Part shown: piece after piece, positions 18,233 through 26,698 of the stretch
Position numbering within the stretch: the stretch's first letter is position 1
Layout: each line of letters opens with the position of its first letter
Assembly (NCBI RefSeq): GCF_029533155.1
Contig: NZ_JAIZDB010000016.1
Span: forward strand, 1-64,000
Origin: Psychrobacillus antarcticus
GTDB lineage: Bacteria; Bacillota; Bacilli; Bacillales_A; Planococcaceae
DNA length: 64,000 nt
Reading direction: 5' to 3'
Position numbers and translations under genes: made by a program
Notes under the pieces: model-generated
What the model saw: only the letters and a program-made list of their open reading frames with translations
Database searches by the model: none
Told to the model about the DNA's origin: nothing

Positions 18233-19942
18233 TTAAACTAATAAGCTACCTTCTTTTAAATACTTTTCAATACCTTCAGCAGCACGGTAAGCAAGAGCAC
18301 CTAGAGTACCAGTCGGATTAACACCGGATTGGTTTGCAAAAGTAGAGGCTCCCAATACAAAAACGTTGTTTACATCCCATACTTGAGAATAATTATTTAC
18401 TACAGATGTTTCAGGAACGGCACCCATAATTGTTCCACCAATGCTATGTTCTGGAACAAATGCACCAATATTATAATCCCCCATTTGATCGAATGCCATT
18501 ATATCATCAGCACCCAAATTCTCCATGATTTCTAAACATTTTTGCGTCATGAATTTATGAGCATTATGGTCCGTTTGTGCATAATTAACTGTCATGCGAA
18601 GTAAAGGCATCCCAAATTCATCTTTATAAGTTGGGTCTAGGCTTAAATAGTTATAGCGGTTCGGCATCATCGCAGTTTGAGAGAATACCATCATTTGACG
18701 GTTAAAATAATGCAGAGATTGTTTTTTAAAATCTTTCCCCCATCCTGGTGTTCCAAGCGGTACTAGGTTACTACCAATCGGACGTGTACCAACCTGTGTT
18801 AAAGAGATACAACCTCCGTGTATGAAATCTAAATCTGTATGATCAAAGTAATCTCCATGGTAATCATCTAAAGATACGCCAAGTGCACCTGCCCCAGCAT
18901 AATCATTAAATTGTTCGTTATCGAAGAATCCAAATGCCATACTCAAAAAATGATCTGCGTAATTTTTCCCTACGGCTCCAGTTTGCGTTATCGGGTCATA
19001 CGGTTTACCAACTTTTGAGTTTAATAAAAGTTTTGTATTAGTAAATGTATACGCGGATAAAATAACCACTTCAGCTTCTTGTATGAATTCTTCCCCCGTT
19101 TGCACATTAATATAGCGAACACCTGATGCTTTTCCGTTTGTATGGAGTACTTCCAGTACGTTAGAATGAGCACGTAATTCGAAATTACCCGTTGCATGTG
19201 CTACAGGTAATACAGTTACAAGAGGATCAGATTTTGCGCCATATTCACAACCAAAATGGTCACAAAAAGAACAGTATTCACAAGCTCCACGTTTAATACC
19301 ATCTGGATTTTCATAAGCTTGTGAAAGATTACCAGACGGACTAACAAAGGGGTGTAATCCCATTTTTTCAGTTGTTTTAATGAACCTCTTCATTTTCGGG
19401 GTTTTCATCATAGGTGGATTCGGATAATCCCAAGTACGAGGACGGAAATGATTTTGCTCGCCTGATGTTCCAGCCATCATCACGAATTTTTGGAAATACG
19501 GGTCAATTATTTCTTCCGTAATCCCCCAATCTTGAAGTGTCATGTCCTCAGGAATTTTACTTTCTCCATACCGCTCGATTGTTTTGGTACGAATTTGAAA
19601 ATCATAGTCTAAAAATAAGTGCGTAACTCCATTCCAGTGAACACCAGCACCACCAACGCCTGTGCCTAATGTGAAGGCAGACATTTTACGCATAGGTAAT
19701 GCTTCTTCAGAATCTTTGTTTCGGAATGTTAAAGTATCTTTCGATAAATCTTGCATTAATTCATTTCGTTGAACAAATTTCAGTTCATCGTGACCAGTTA
19801 GGAAATCAGACGTTTTCCGTTCTTTACCACGCTCTAGTCCAACTACTTTAAATCCTTTTTTCGTTAGTTCAGCTGAAATGATTCCTCCAGCCCAACCTAC
19901 ACCTACAACAACTGCATCTACTTTTGGTAGTTTCATAGTCAT
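18233..19942 (-). CDS. GMC-type flavin dehydrogenase (gluconate 2-dehydrogenase-like large subunit)
   Basis: 569 residues of the GMC oxidoreductase family: N-terminal FAD-binding GVGWAGGIISAEL, a Cys-rich stretch (GACEYCSFCDHFGC, about residue 217-230) seen in membrane sugar-acid dehydrogenases, and the C-terminal GASTFANQSGVNPTGTLGA. It should oxidise a sugar acid or polyol and pass electrons to the respiratory chain. It is the last gene of a three-gene unit behind the Tat-exported small subunit and a small membrane protein. No cytochrome c subunit is nearby. The exact substrate is not assignable. Confidence 0.85.
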   Translation of the reverse strand: MTMKLPKVDAVVVGVGWAGGIISAELTKKGFKVVGLERGKERKTSDFLTGHDELKFVQRNELMQDLSKDTLTFRNKDSEEALPMRKMSAFTLGTGVGGAGVHWNGVTHLFLDYDFQIRTKTIERYGESKIPEDMTLQDWGITEEIIDPYFQKFVMMAGTSGEQNHFRPRTWDYPNPPMMKTPKMKRFIKTTEKMGLHPFVSPSGNLSQAYENPDGIKRGACEYCSFCDHFGCEYGAKSDPLVTVLPVAHATGNFELRAHSNVLEVLHTNGKASGVRYINVQTGEEFIQEAEVVILSAYTFTNTKLLLNSKVGKPYDPITQTGAVGKNYADHFLSMAFGFFDNEQFNDYAGAGALGVSLDDYHGDYFDHTDLDFIHGGCISLTQVGTRPIGSNLVPLGTPGWGKDFKKQSLHYFNRQMMVFSQTAMMPNRYNYLSLDPTYKDEFGMPLLRMTVNYAQTDHNAHKFMTQKCLEIMENLGADDIMAFDQMGDYNIGAFVPEHSIGGTIMGAVPETSVVNNYSQVWDVNNVFVLGASTFANQSGVNPTGTLGALAYRAAEGIEKYLKEGSLLV

Positions 19943-19977
19943 TTTTTAGCACCTCTATATTCATATTCTTCATCTTA

Positions 19978-20745
19978 TTAATGCATAGAGCTCAAACTTT
20001 GTGGTTTATATACAATAAATTCTTCTTTCTCCATATCTGCTTTAAATGACATTTGATGACCAGGATAGTTTTTAAGTTTCCAGCCACCCATTTCTTTATT
20101 ACCACCATACATTGGATCTGAGTATAGACCTTCTATTGTTAAGCTTTTCAGCATACTAAAGAATTGACTAGACGTAATACCAGCAATAGAAACTTTATTT
20201 TCACCATTGGCACTTTCGAAGTCCATCAGAATTGCATCTTGTTGCTCTTCTGTTAATGAATTAAATCTAGCGTTTTCATAATTAGTTTTTGTATAGTTTT
20301 CTAATGCAGTTAACCCCATCATGAAAATCTCCGCATTCTTTTGTCGTCCTTGAAAACCTTGCGTAGCAGTTCCAACTTTGAATGGACCTGTCATATATTC
20401 TTTGGCACTAACTCCCCAAGGCGAAGCTAGTTGATGATCGATATACATAGCGACGCCTAATGATTTAGCTCCTGGTCCTAATTCATCTTCCGGAAAAATT
20501 CGTTCAGCAGCAGCTTCGACCACCGCATATTGTTCGAGTGTAAAAAACATTAACGCTTCGTTCGGATTAGCGGTAGTAGGGTGTGTATGAGTCTCATTAC
20601 TTATAGAAGCCTCCTTATCTATGAAAAGACTGCCCAGTGCACCACCTAATACAACTCCACCAACGGTCAATCCAGAGTTTTTGATAAACGTACGTCTGGA
20701 GGAACGCTTGTCCAAAACGGAATTCTTTATTTCTTGTTCTGACAT
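19978..20745 (-). CDS. Gluconate 2-dehydrogenase subunit 3 family protein (Tat signal)
   Basis: 255 residues. The N-terminus carries a twin-arginine signal (SRRTFIKNSG followed by a hydrophobic GGVVLGGALGSLF stretch), so this subunit is exported folded and probably carries the flavoprotein with it. The rest matches the gluconate 2-dehydrogenase subunit 3 family (EQYAVVEAAAERIFPED). The start follows AGGAGGTTTTAAT. It lies 35 bp upstream of the GMC subunit. A decayed tatA lies upstream of the operon. Confidence 0.88.
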   Translation of the reverse strand: MSEQEIKNSVLDKRSSRRTFIKNSGLTVGGVVLGGALGSLFIDKEASISNETHTHPTTANPNEALMFFTLEQYAVVEAAAERIFPEDELGPGAKSLGVAMYIDHQLASPWGVSAKEYMTGPFKVGTATQGFQGRQKNAEIFMMGLTALENYTKTNYENARFNSLTEEQQDAILMDFESANGENKVSIAGITSSQFFSMLKSLTIEGLYSDPMYGGNKEMGGWKLKNYPGHQMSFKADMEKEEFIVYKPQSLSSMH

Positions 20746-20781
20746 ATTAAAACCTCCTATATAAATATTGTGAATCTCTGT

Positions 20782-21039
20782 TTAATGTATCATTTCACTC
20801 CAATTGTAGATAAGTGTATGAGTGATCGAGAAAACTAATAATGAAGCAATAAACAGAATGTATTTACTTCCAGTCCAACAAAGAACAATGATAGCTAAAC
20901 CAATTCCTGAACCTAATAGAGCAAACCATGGATAAGGACTTTGTAAAAAAAAGAGCAATAGTGCAAAATCTGCTACAATGAAAAGAGCAAAAAGACATTG
21001 ATTAAGCATCTGTAACTCTTCACGATTATATTGAGTCAT
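20782..21039 (-). CDS. Small three-helix membrane protein
   Basis: About 85 residues with three hydrophobic helices (CLFALFIVADFALLLFFL, WFALLGSGIGLAIIVL, ILFIASLLVFSITHTLI). It starts the oxidoreductase operon, 36 bp before the Tat-exported subunit. I do not recognise a named family; position suggests a membrane anchor or electron-transfer partner replacing the usual cytochrome subunit. The start ATG at 21039 is 14 bases from GGAGG, longer than ideal. Confidence 0.65.
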   Translation of the reverse strand: MTQYNREELQMLNQCLFALFIVADFALLLFFLQSPYPWFALLGSGIGLAIIVLCWTGSKYILFIASLLVFSITHTLIYNWSEMIH

Positions 21040-21149
21040 TTTTATTTCTAACACCTCCTTCGACATATTTATTAAACAGTATGTAAATTAAGTCTTAGTG
21101 ATTTTAACACAATGTTAATTAGTTCACAAATTTTTTTTATTTGAAAATT

Positions 21150-21187
21150 TAAAAGCCAGCTATTTTTATAGTAAATAGCTGGCTTCA
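21150..21187 (-). terminator. Terminator behind the tatA remnant
   Basis: AGCCAGCTATTT and AAATAGCTGGCT form a 12-bp perfect stem; on the minus strand it is followed by TTTTAAATTTTC. It sits at the 3' end of the decayed tatA and insulates it from the oxidoreductase operon. Confidence 0.75.
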
Positions 21188-21189
21188 GT

Positions 21190-21330
21190 AAATTGGTTTT
21201 TCTTTTTGTCTTCACTTTCTTTATCTTCTAATTTAGCGTTAAATCATCAACTATTTCTTTAGTTGAATTTTCGAACTACTTAAACGTTTGTCCAGCAACT
21301 TTACCTAGTTGGGTAATTATATAAACCATC
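21190..21330 (-). pseudogene. tatA: Remnant of tatA (twin-arginine translocase subunit)
   Basis: The minus strand reads TQLGKVAGQTFK, then an in-frame TAG, then FENSTKEIVDDLT, and after a frame change AKLEDKESEDKK. This matches the amphipathic helix and charged tail of TatA/TatE (family pattern LPxLGKxxGxxxKEFKxxTKE). The N-terminal membrane helix is gone. It lies directly upstream of a gene with a twin-arginine signal, suggesting a once dedicated Tat component. Confidence 0.7.
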
Positions 21331-21404
21331 ACTAATAGATGTTTGCATTTATGCTATAATCATTATTAATAATAATTCACTTTTTGTTCTTAGGAGGTCT
21401 CGCA

Positions 21405-22013
21405 ATGCAAGAAAGTATAGATCCAAGACAAGTTAAATCAAAAAAGAAAATATACGAGGCTCTACTAAAATTATTGACTAGGACAAAAAAAACGGTTTCG
21501 GTGAAAGAAGTTTGTGAAGAAGCAAGCGTGACACGGCCTACTTTTTATAAATATTATAACGATGTCAATTCCTTAATGAATAGTATGACGGAAGAGGTTT
21601 TACAAGACTTAAAGGACTCCCTCATCATTAAAAAAAAGATATTGATTGAAGAAGTGAAATTTAATGAACTGCCAATAAATATGATTGCCTTGTTTAATCA
21701 TATTCAAAAAAACCATATTTTTTATGAAATATTTTTGCTTATTAAACATGACCCACACTTTGTAAATGAGGTCAAAACCATATTAGAAGAGTTTATATCA
21801 ATAGGATTACATTACTCGACACCAAGTGAAGAAAAACTTGTTTTGCCAGTTAGTATTCTTATTAGTTATGTAACAGGTGCTTATTTGGAAAGTATTATTT
21901 GGTGGATAAAAAATAATTACAAATACTCCCCGGAAGAAATGACGTCTATGTTACTCAGAATTTCTATTAAAGGTCCGTACACAGATGAAATGGGTCGCTT
22001 TGAGAGAGAATAA
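21405..22013 (+). CDS. TetR/AcrR family regulator
   Basis: 202 residues with an N-terminal TetR helix-turn-helix (KEVCEEASVTRPTFYKYYND, about residues 35-55) and an all-helical ligand-binding C-terminal part. The ATG at 21405 follows AGGAGGTCTCGCA. It is transcribed away from the oxidoreductase operon, which it may control; no clear palindromic operator is seen in the shared region. The effector is unknown. Confidence 0.85.
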   Translation: MQESIDPRQVKSKKKIYEALLKLLTRTKKTVSVKEVCEEASVTRPTFYKYYNDVNSLMNSMTEEVLQDLKDSLIIKKKILIEEVKFNELPINMIALFNHIQKNHIFYEIFLLIKHDPHFVNEVKTILEEFISIGLHYSTPSEEKLVLPVSILISYVTGAYLESIIWWIKNNYKYSPEEMTSMLLRISIKGPYTDEMGRFERE

Positions 22014-22083
22014 TTATTACATACAATAATCCCTATAGCTATCATAGTTCCTCTACAGGCACCCGCTTGCTTAACTAAAGTTA

Positions 22084-22556
22084 GTAATAGGTAAGCGTTT
22101 GAAATTATCTCCAGCTTTCCCCCTACTCCGCACGGAACGTGATAGTTTTCCATCATTCCGCGTTCCATCTAGCGACGGTATTATTAATTATAAGTTTCAA
22201 GTTACTCTTGTTGATTTGGGTTAATTTATTGTTTCTAGCTCATATTTTTCTCGATATTTATTGATTTTCTTTAACATCGATTCGTTGATTGATAATATTA
22301 TCAAAGAACCCTTTGATATCAACGTCTACAACGTAATGAAGTTTCGACTGATTAACTAGAAATTGAATTCTTGCCATCGCATGATGAGTAGACCGTTGAG
22401 GTCTAAATCCGTAGTTATGATTATAAAAATGAGCCTCTGCAATAGGTTCTAAGACTCGCTTAAAACACTGTTGTATAATTCTATCTATAATACATGGAAT
22501 ACATTCCCTATATTTTCACGCTTAAAAGCGTTTATAACAGAACTTGTCGCGCGCAC
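22084..22556 (-). mobile_element. Deleted group II intron copy B with reverse-transcriptase fragment
   Basis: It shares the 5' end (GTGCGCGCGACAAG at 22556) and 3' end (domain V/VI, CTATTAC at 22084) with copy A but is only 473 nt. In between, the minus strand encodes a piece of a group II intron reverse transcriptase (YNHNYGFRPQRSTHHAMARI and VVDVDIKGFFDN) that stops early, plus the final codons of the protein (KYELETIN). Most of the ORF and much of domain I are deleted, so it cannot move by itself. Confidence 0.8.
22226..22500 (-). pseudogene. ltrA: Group II intron reverse transcriptase/maturase fragment
   Basis: About 70 codons cover the RT region with NYGFRPQRSTHHAM and YVVDVDIKGFFDN, preceded by IIQQCFKRVLEPI, then a stop. 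The catalytic YADD motif and maturase domain are absent. Fragments of this type are typical of ltrA genes collapsed by internal deletion. Confidence 0.78.
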
Positions 22557-22660
22557 CCGTTAGTGGAAGAGGGATTATCACTGTAATTCTATTTTTGCAT
22601 TTCCCCGAACAGCCTCATTCAATAGAATTAGCCATTTTTAAAAAGTCTTTAATTGTATAC

Positions 22661-22773
22661 TTAAAGGCTAATGTTACCAGTAGCCCTCCAAGACTCGCTA
22701 CGAGTGAATGGCTAGTTCTTTCTCGACGGGAATCCCACCCGCTATATGATACGATCTAGGCTCGGCCGCACAC
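22661..22773 (-). mobile_element. 5' fragment of a second group II intron family
   Basis: On the minus strand it begins GTGTGCGGCCGAGCC at 22773 and runs to about 22661 through a stretch nearly identical to 28423-28484. Only the start of domain I remains. The 5' flank again is TTGAACTAACGGAGCAG, the repeat used by the other introns. Confidence 0.6.
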
Positions 22774-22779
22774 CTGCTC

Positions 22780-22862
22780 CGTTAGTTCAATAAGAAAAAG
22801 GCTACCCTTACAGGCAGCCACTTCCTAACTAAAGCTACGTGTTAGTTGAATAAGAATAGAGA
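22780..22862. repeat. Intergenic repeat with AACTAA...TTAGTT inverted motif
   Basis: CGTTAGTTCAATAAGAAAAAGGCT is followed by CTAACTAAAGCTACGTGTTAGTTGAATAAGAA (split here at 22832-22863). The AACTAA/TTAGTT arms form a small stem-loop. Related copies occur near 13821, 17290, 22060 and 26203, and the group II introns lie in the loop of this motif. Confidence 0.55.
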
Positions 22863-22896
22863 CACTTATTAAACAATAACGCCCGTTTGCATAAGA

Positions 22897-23406
22897 TTAA
22901 AGCGAATACAGTTCTATTATTTTGTCTATGGGTAATTTACTCGGATCACTCATCTCAACAAAATAAGGCAACTGCCATTTTTGAGTTTTCATTGCTTGCT
23001 CACTACTCGGTTTATCCCAGCTAGAATAAACTCTTATTGCCATTTTCCCCTTTGTTGAACTGGACCTAAGAATATTATGTTTGAAAAGAATTTCTTTTGG
23101 AAAAATAAATTGTCCAAGATCACTACCATCTTTAAAAATAGTTATAACTAATAAATCAGGTGCTTCCTCATATGTAAAGGGTTGGTTTTTATTATTTTCG
23201 TCTTTTTCCCAAAATGCAACAAACTGCCCTACTTTGGTGGGGGTTATATTTGCAACTCTGAAACGAACTGTTCTCGAGGATAACCGAAATGTACCAGCAC
23301 CATACTTAGAATTTTGCTTTTCTTCTTGAATCGACTTTACAGTTAAGTCATTTGGCTCGTAAATCATTTTATTTACGTAATTTAATGCTGTATAAAAATC
23401 ATTCAT
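22897..23406 (-). CDS. MepB family protein
   Basis: 169 residues matching the MepB family (named from the Staphylococcus mepRAB locus), with FWEKDENNKNQPFTYEEAPD, FIFPKEILFKHNIL and AIRVYSSWDKP. The biochemical role is unknown; it looks like a small soluble alpha/beta protein. The ATG at 23406 follows GAGGGGTGGAATA. No MATE pump or MarR regulator accompanies it here, and it is flanked on both sides by intron debris. Confidence 0.85.
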   Translation of the reverse strand: MNDFYTALNYVNKMIYEPNDLTVKSIQEEKQNSKYGAGTFRLSSRTVRFRVANITPTKVGQFVAFWEKDENNKNQPFTYEEAPDLLVITIFKDGSDLGQFIFPKEILFKHNILRSSSTKGKMAIRVYSSWDKPSSEQAMKTQKWQLPYFVEMSDPSKLPIDKIIELYSL

Positions 23407-23475
23407 TATTCCACCCCTCAAATTTCCAACAATCGAACCCGATTGTTAAATACAAGTTAAACAACACTCTTAATA

Positions 23476-23893
23476 CAGATAGGTAAGGGTTTGAAGTTAT
23501 CCCTCCCCTTTCACACCGTAAATGAAACTTTCACTTCATACGGCGTTCCAACTAATCCAATTCGATTTAATCATCAACACATTTGATATATTAGTACCTT
23601 TCGTGTCTCAATTCTTCCGTTTCAATAAGTCGGTGCCTCCTGTAGGAGGTGAACCTCTATTAGTCTCACGAGAACCTTATCTTGCATGATTAAATGATTC
23701 TTCATCAGTCTACCTGTGCTTCACACCCCATGACCAGTCAATCAGGACACATGTAGAAGTATTGATGGGATAGTTTCAGGAAACATGGCTCCATCATTCC
23801 TATCCTCCGTTGTAAAGTTAAAATTTATTTTTTATAAATCTCCAGTGTTTTCACGCTAAAAAGCGCTTATAACAGAACTTGTCGCGCGCATAC
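23476..23893 (-). mobile_element. Deleted group II intron copy C
   Basis: The 5' part (about 23893 to 23710) is nearly identical to copy A, including a conserved block at 23705-23830; the 3' end near 23476 keeps TTACCTAT but with changes in domain V (CGCCGTATGAAGTGAAAG). The first bases are altered (GTATGCGCGCGAC). No ORF remains. Confidence 0.7.
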
Positions 23894-24069
23894 GTTAGTT
23901 TAAGTACATTTCTTCACAAACTTTTTAGCCACGAGTAAAAAAATAAATAAGTTTACTAATTACACTTTTGAAGTGTTCGGCGTAAAAGGTAAGCCAAGGT
24001 TTCACTGAAACTATTCTAAGTACCATATACTTTTTGAAATTCTACTTTATTGACATGTTTATTAATTTT

Positions 24070-24243
24070 TTAATTGGTCTTTTACTTACATACGTGTTTT
24101 TTTCCAATTTCTTGCTGCTCTCACAACTCCTATCATTAGCTTTTCTTGACCTGGAACTGTTTGAACGACCCACGTATGACGCTAATCATTAGATACATAT
24201 AAACCGAAGCTAAGTCCTTTCGCATAAACCACATGCTCCTTTC
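24070..24243 (-). pseudogene. Unidentified coding remnant
   Basis: The minus strand reads EHVVYAKGLSFGLYVSND, an in-frame TAG, then RHTWVVQTVPGQEKLMIGV and RAARNWKKTRM before TAA. The codon pattern looks like real protein, but there is no start and I do not recognise the family. Confidence 0.4.
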
Positions 24244-24245
24244 CA

Positions 24246-25022
24246 TTACCTGTATAAGCACTTTTTATAATTAACTAAAACTAAAGCTATAGCCACTATT
24301 GAATATAATACAGAGGTAACTGTAAGCGCATTAAGTAGATTTCCAACTTGAATACCCATAAAATAATTGAAAAGTTGGTGGATCGTAATAGGAATAATAA
24401 GATTAGGATTTAAGTTATAAAATGCGGTTATGATAATAGATACAGCAACAATGCTAGCCAAGAAACAAATGATATATTGCAACAATTGTAATCCTGAGTA
24501 TCCTGACATAAGCCATAACGGTGTATGCCAGAAACCCCAAGCCAATCCAATGATAATGGCTGATTTTAGTGGACTGAATCTTTTTTGCATTTCATATAAT
24601 ACAAACCCCCTCCACCCTAATTCTTCCCCGAGTGGTCCAGCCATTAAATTGGAGCCAAATGCGATGAGAAGTGAAGTCCATGAAGCAGTTAATTGTCCAT
24701 ATATGGGCACACCCCATACTTTGTTTGTCATTAAAAGACTACCAATCAAAACCACGAATTGAATAAGAACGACACACAATACCGTTGATATTCTGATTCT
24801 TTCCCTAAATTGGCTTTTAATAAAGTTCCATAGATTCCCTTGGGGGTAGATTTTACGGAACATTATTACGAAGACAAATGTAGCCGTCCACGATGAAAGC
24901 ATGATTAATATATCTACTACGGGCTGAGACTTTAATAGAAACATTGTCAGCCCTATGACAAGAAGAAAAACAAAGAACATGACATAGGTCCATAAAATGT
25001 ACTTTTTTACCATTCCACTCAA
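24246..25022 (-). CDS. CPBP family intramembrane metalloprotease
   Basis: About 258 residues, seven or eight membrane helices, with the CPBP (Abi/CaaX-protease) motifs: EELGWRGFVLYEM (about residue 135) and FWHTPLW, plus a later HQLFN. The Glu-Glu, Arg and His residues for catalysis are present. Family members process prenylated proteins or confer bacteriocin self-immunity. The start is probably TTG at 25022, eight bases after GGAGGG; ATG at 25013 is an alternative. It sits 110 bp downstream of a MerR regulator and is probably co-transcribed. Confidence 0.85.
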   Translation of the reverse strand: MSGMVKKYILWTYVMFFVFLLVIGLTMFLLKSQPVVDILIMLSSWTATFVFVIMFRKIYPQGNLWNFIKSQFRERIRISTVLCVVLIQFVVLIGSLLMTNKVWGVPIYGQLTASWTSLLIAFGSNLMAGPLGEELGWRGFVLYEMQKRFSPLKSAIIIGLAWGFWHTPLWLMSGYSGLQLLQYIICFLASIVAVSIIITAFYNLNPNLIIPITIHQLFNYFMGIQVGNLLNALTVTSVLYSIVAIALVLVNYKKCLYR

Positions 25023-25133
25023 ACCAAACACCCTCCTTTATATAAAAAACCAATAGAACAATTTGCACTTGTTCCATTGGTTATAAAGATAAACTATGGT
25101 GTTACCCCCAGGTCAATATCTATAAAGAGTATT

Positions 25134-25943
25134 TTACTCTTCTTCAACTGGAATATATATTTCTAAGAAGGCTCGTTCTTTATTATCGAGATATGTAATA
25201 AGACGAGTATTAACAAAAGCAACCCCTTTTGGTTTAAGCCCTTGTTCGTTTCCCCATTCTAAAGTAGGCTCAAATACTTTATCTTTAATATCATTATTTC
25301 CATTTTGATACCTACCATCCTCAACAATTGTATAGATGCATTTAGAATATTGTAAATAGCATTCGCTTTTTTCCTTATGTATCGTTTCATGCTTTTCAAC
25401 AATATACATCTTGGAATCTAGAAACCCGTTTTCATCAAAAGTAAATTTCCTCATGATTTTGCTAAGAATATCATCCTTCATCATATCCATATTTTCCAAT
25501 ATGGCAGGATACTCCAGAAACGAATAAAAATCAGAAAACTCATCAATTACTTCATAGGTTGGGAATTTCCTTATGGAGTATTGGTTTAAGTTTTGTTTTA
25601 AGTCCTCACAGAATGCTCTTGTTTCTTTTATTTTTTGTAGCATATACTTTTTATTTCGTATGGTTTCTTCTAATTGTTCGGCTTTTATTTCTAATAAAGT
25701 TTCCAGTTCTTCTATTGCTCTTCCTTCTTGTAGTTTTCTAACTTCTTTCATCGATAAGTTTCTCTTTATATAAAAATCTGCAACCAATAATGTATATATA
25801 TCATAATCATTATATTGCCGATAATTATTTATTTCATCATGGTTTGGTTTTACAATTCCTTGTTTTTCGTAATACCTTAGTGCATCTCTAGATACACCTA
25901 GAATTCCAAATAATTGACTTGTTTTATATGTATTCATTTCCAT
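25134..25943 (-). CDS. MerR family regulator with C-terminal effector domain
   Basis: 269 residues. The N-terminal winged HTH (SQLFGILGVSRDALRYYEKQGIV) is typical of MerR; a coiled coil follows (about 75-120), then a C-terminal GyrI/BmrR-like ligand-binding region of about 150 residues ending AFLEIYIPVEE. The ATG at 25943 follows AGGAGGTCAATATGAA. It likely controls itself and the adjacent CPBP protease, and may respond to a lipophilic or cationic compound. Confidence 0.85.
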   Translation of the reverse strand: MEMNTYKTSQLFGILGVSRDALRYYEKQGIVKPNHDEINNYRQYNDYDIYTLLVADFYIKRNLSMKEVRKLQEGRAIEELETLLEIKAEQLEETIRNKKYMLQKIKETRAFCEDLKQNLNQYSIRKFPTYEVIDEFSDFYSFLEYPAILENMDMMKDDILSKIMRKFTFDENGFLDSKMYIVEKHETIHKEKSECYLQYSKCIYTIVEDGRYQNGNNDIKDKVFEPTLEWGNEQGLKPKGVAFVNTRLITYLDNKERAFLEIYIPVEEE

Positions 25944-26295
25944 TTCATATTGACCTCCTAAACTCATAAAACAACTTTAAAAATTCGGTATATTATAACG
26001 AATATTTTTCTTTATAATCTAAATATTAATATTACCATAAATATCCACATGAAGTTTATCTCCCCTCTAAGCATTCTTTAGAGGGGGATGGTATTAATGA
26101 AACTTTAATACAAATTATCAATCTTTATTTTATTAATCGAACCTCGTGTTAAATGAAAGTCTTTTTACAAAGTTACAATTAGGTTCTTTTTTTGTATTCT
26201 TATTCAACTAAACTACGGTGTTAATTCAATAAGAAAAAATATTTTACTTTAAGAAGAGACCTATCATCACACAATATAAAAAGGTTATTTGTCAC
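25944..26295. other. Gap with hairpin and repeat copy
   Basis: CCCCTCTAA and TTTAGAGGGG (26064-26086) form a hairpin without a T-run. A copy of the AACTAA/TTAATT intergenic repeat with following AATAAGAAAAA lies at 26203-26245. No gene is seen. Confidence 0.4.
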
Positions 26296-26526
26296 TCATA
26301 ATCTCTCATCGTCAACAAATCGTAGCATACCTTTCCCAACAGATATAACATCTTCTTGATTAAAAATAATACAAGCTGTTCCTCCAACATACTTCTCACA
26401 TTCAAACTCACCAAGAACTGTCACGTACCCCTCTTCAAACAAATAAATGAGTTCCCCGTCATGTTCTTCAGCAGCACTTAGATCGTTATGTAAATATGCT
26501 TTAATCGGTTTATCATATAGTTTCAA
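26296..26526 (-). CDS. Small protein of unknown function
   Basis: About 76 residues, acidic, beta-rich in appearance (ELIYLFEEGYVTVLGEFECEK, VGGTACIIFNQEDV). The start is TTG at 26526, seven bases after GGAGG; a TTG further upstream overlaps the binding site. No family recognised and no operon partner. Confidence 0.6.
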   Translation of the reverse strand: MKLYDKPIKAYLHNDLSAAEEHDGELIYLFEEGYVTVLGEFECEKYVGGTACIIFNQEDVISVGKGMLRFVDDERL

Positions 26527-26698
26527 ATAGGTTACCTCCTTTTGCAATTAACAAATCATTAGAAGTAAATAGAAATGTCTTTAATTTGTTAATCAAATTA
26601 TCTCGTCTCCAACCATTTTTTTATTAAACTAGTCGAGTAGAAGGGAACCTTTATACCTTGCGGTAGATTGTGTTCCTCCCCCTCACAGAACCGTGCTT

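Noticed and set aside
26061-26088. CCCCTCTAA/TTTAGAGGGG hairpin as a terminator
   Set aside because: Neither strand has a T-run after the stem, so I left it as an unexplained hairpin.
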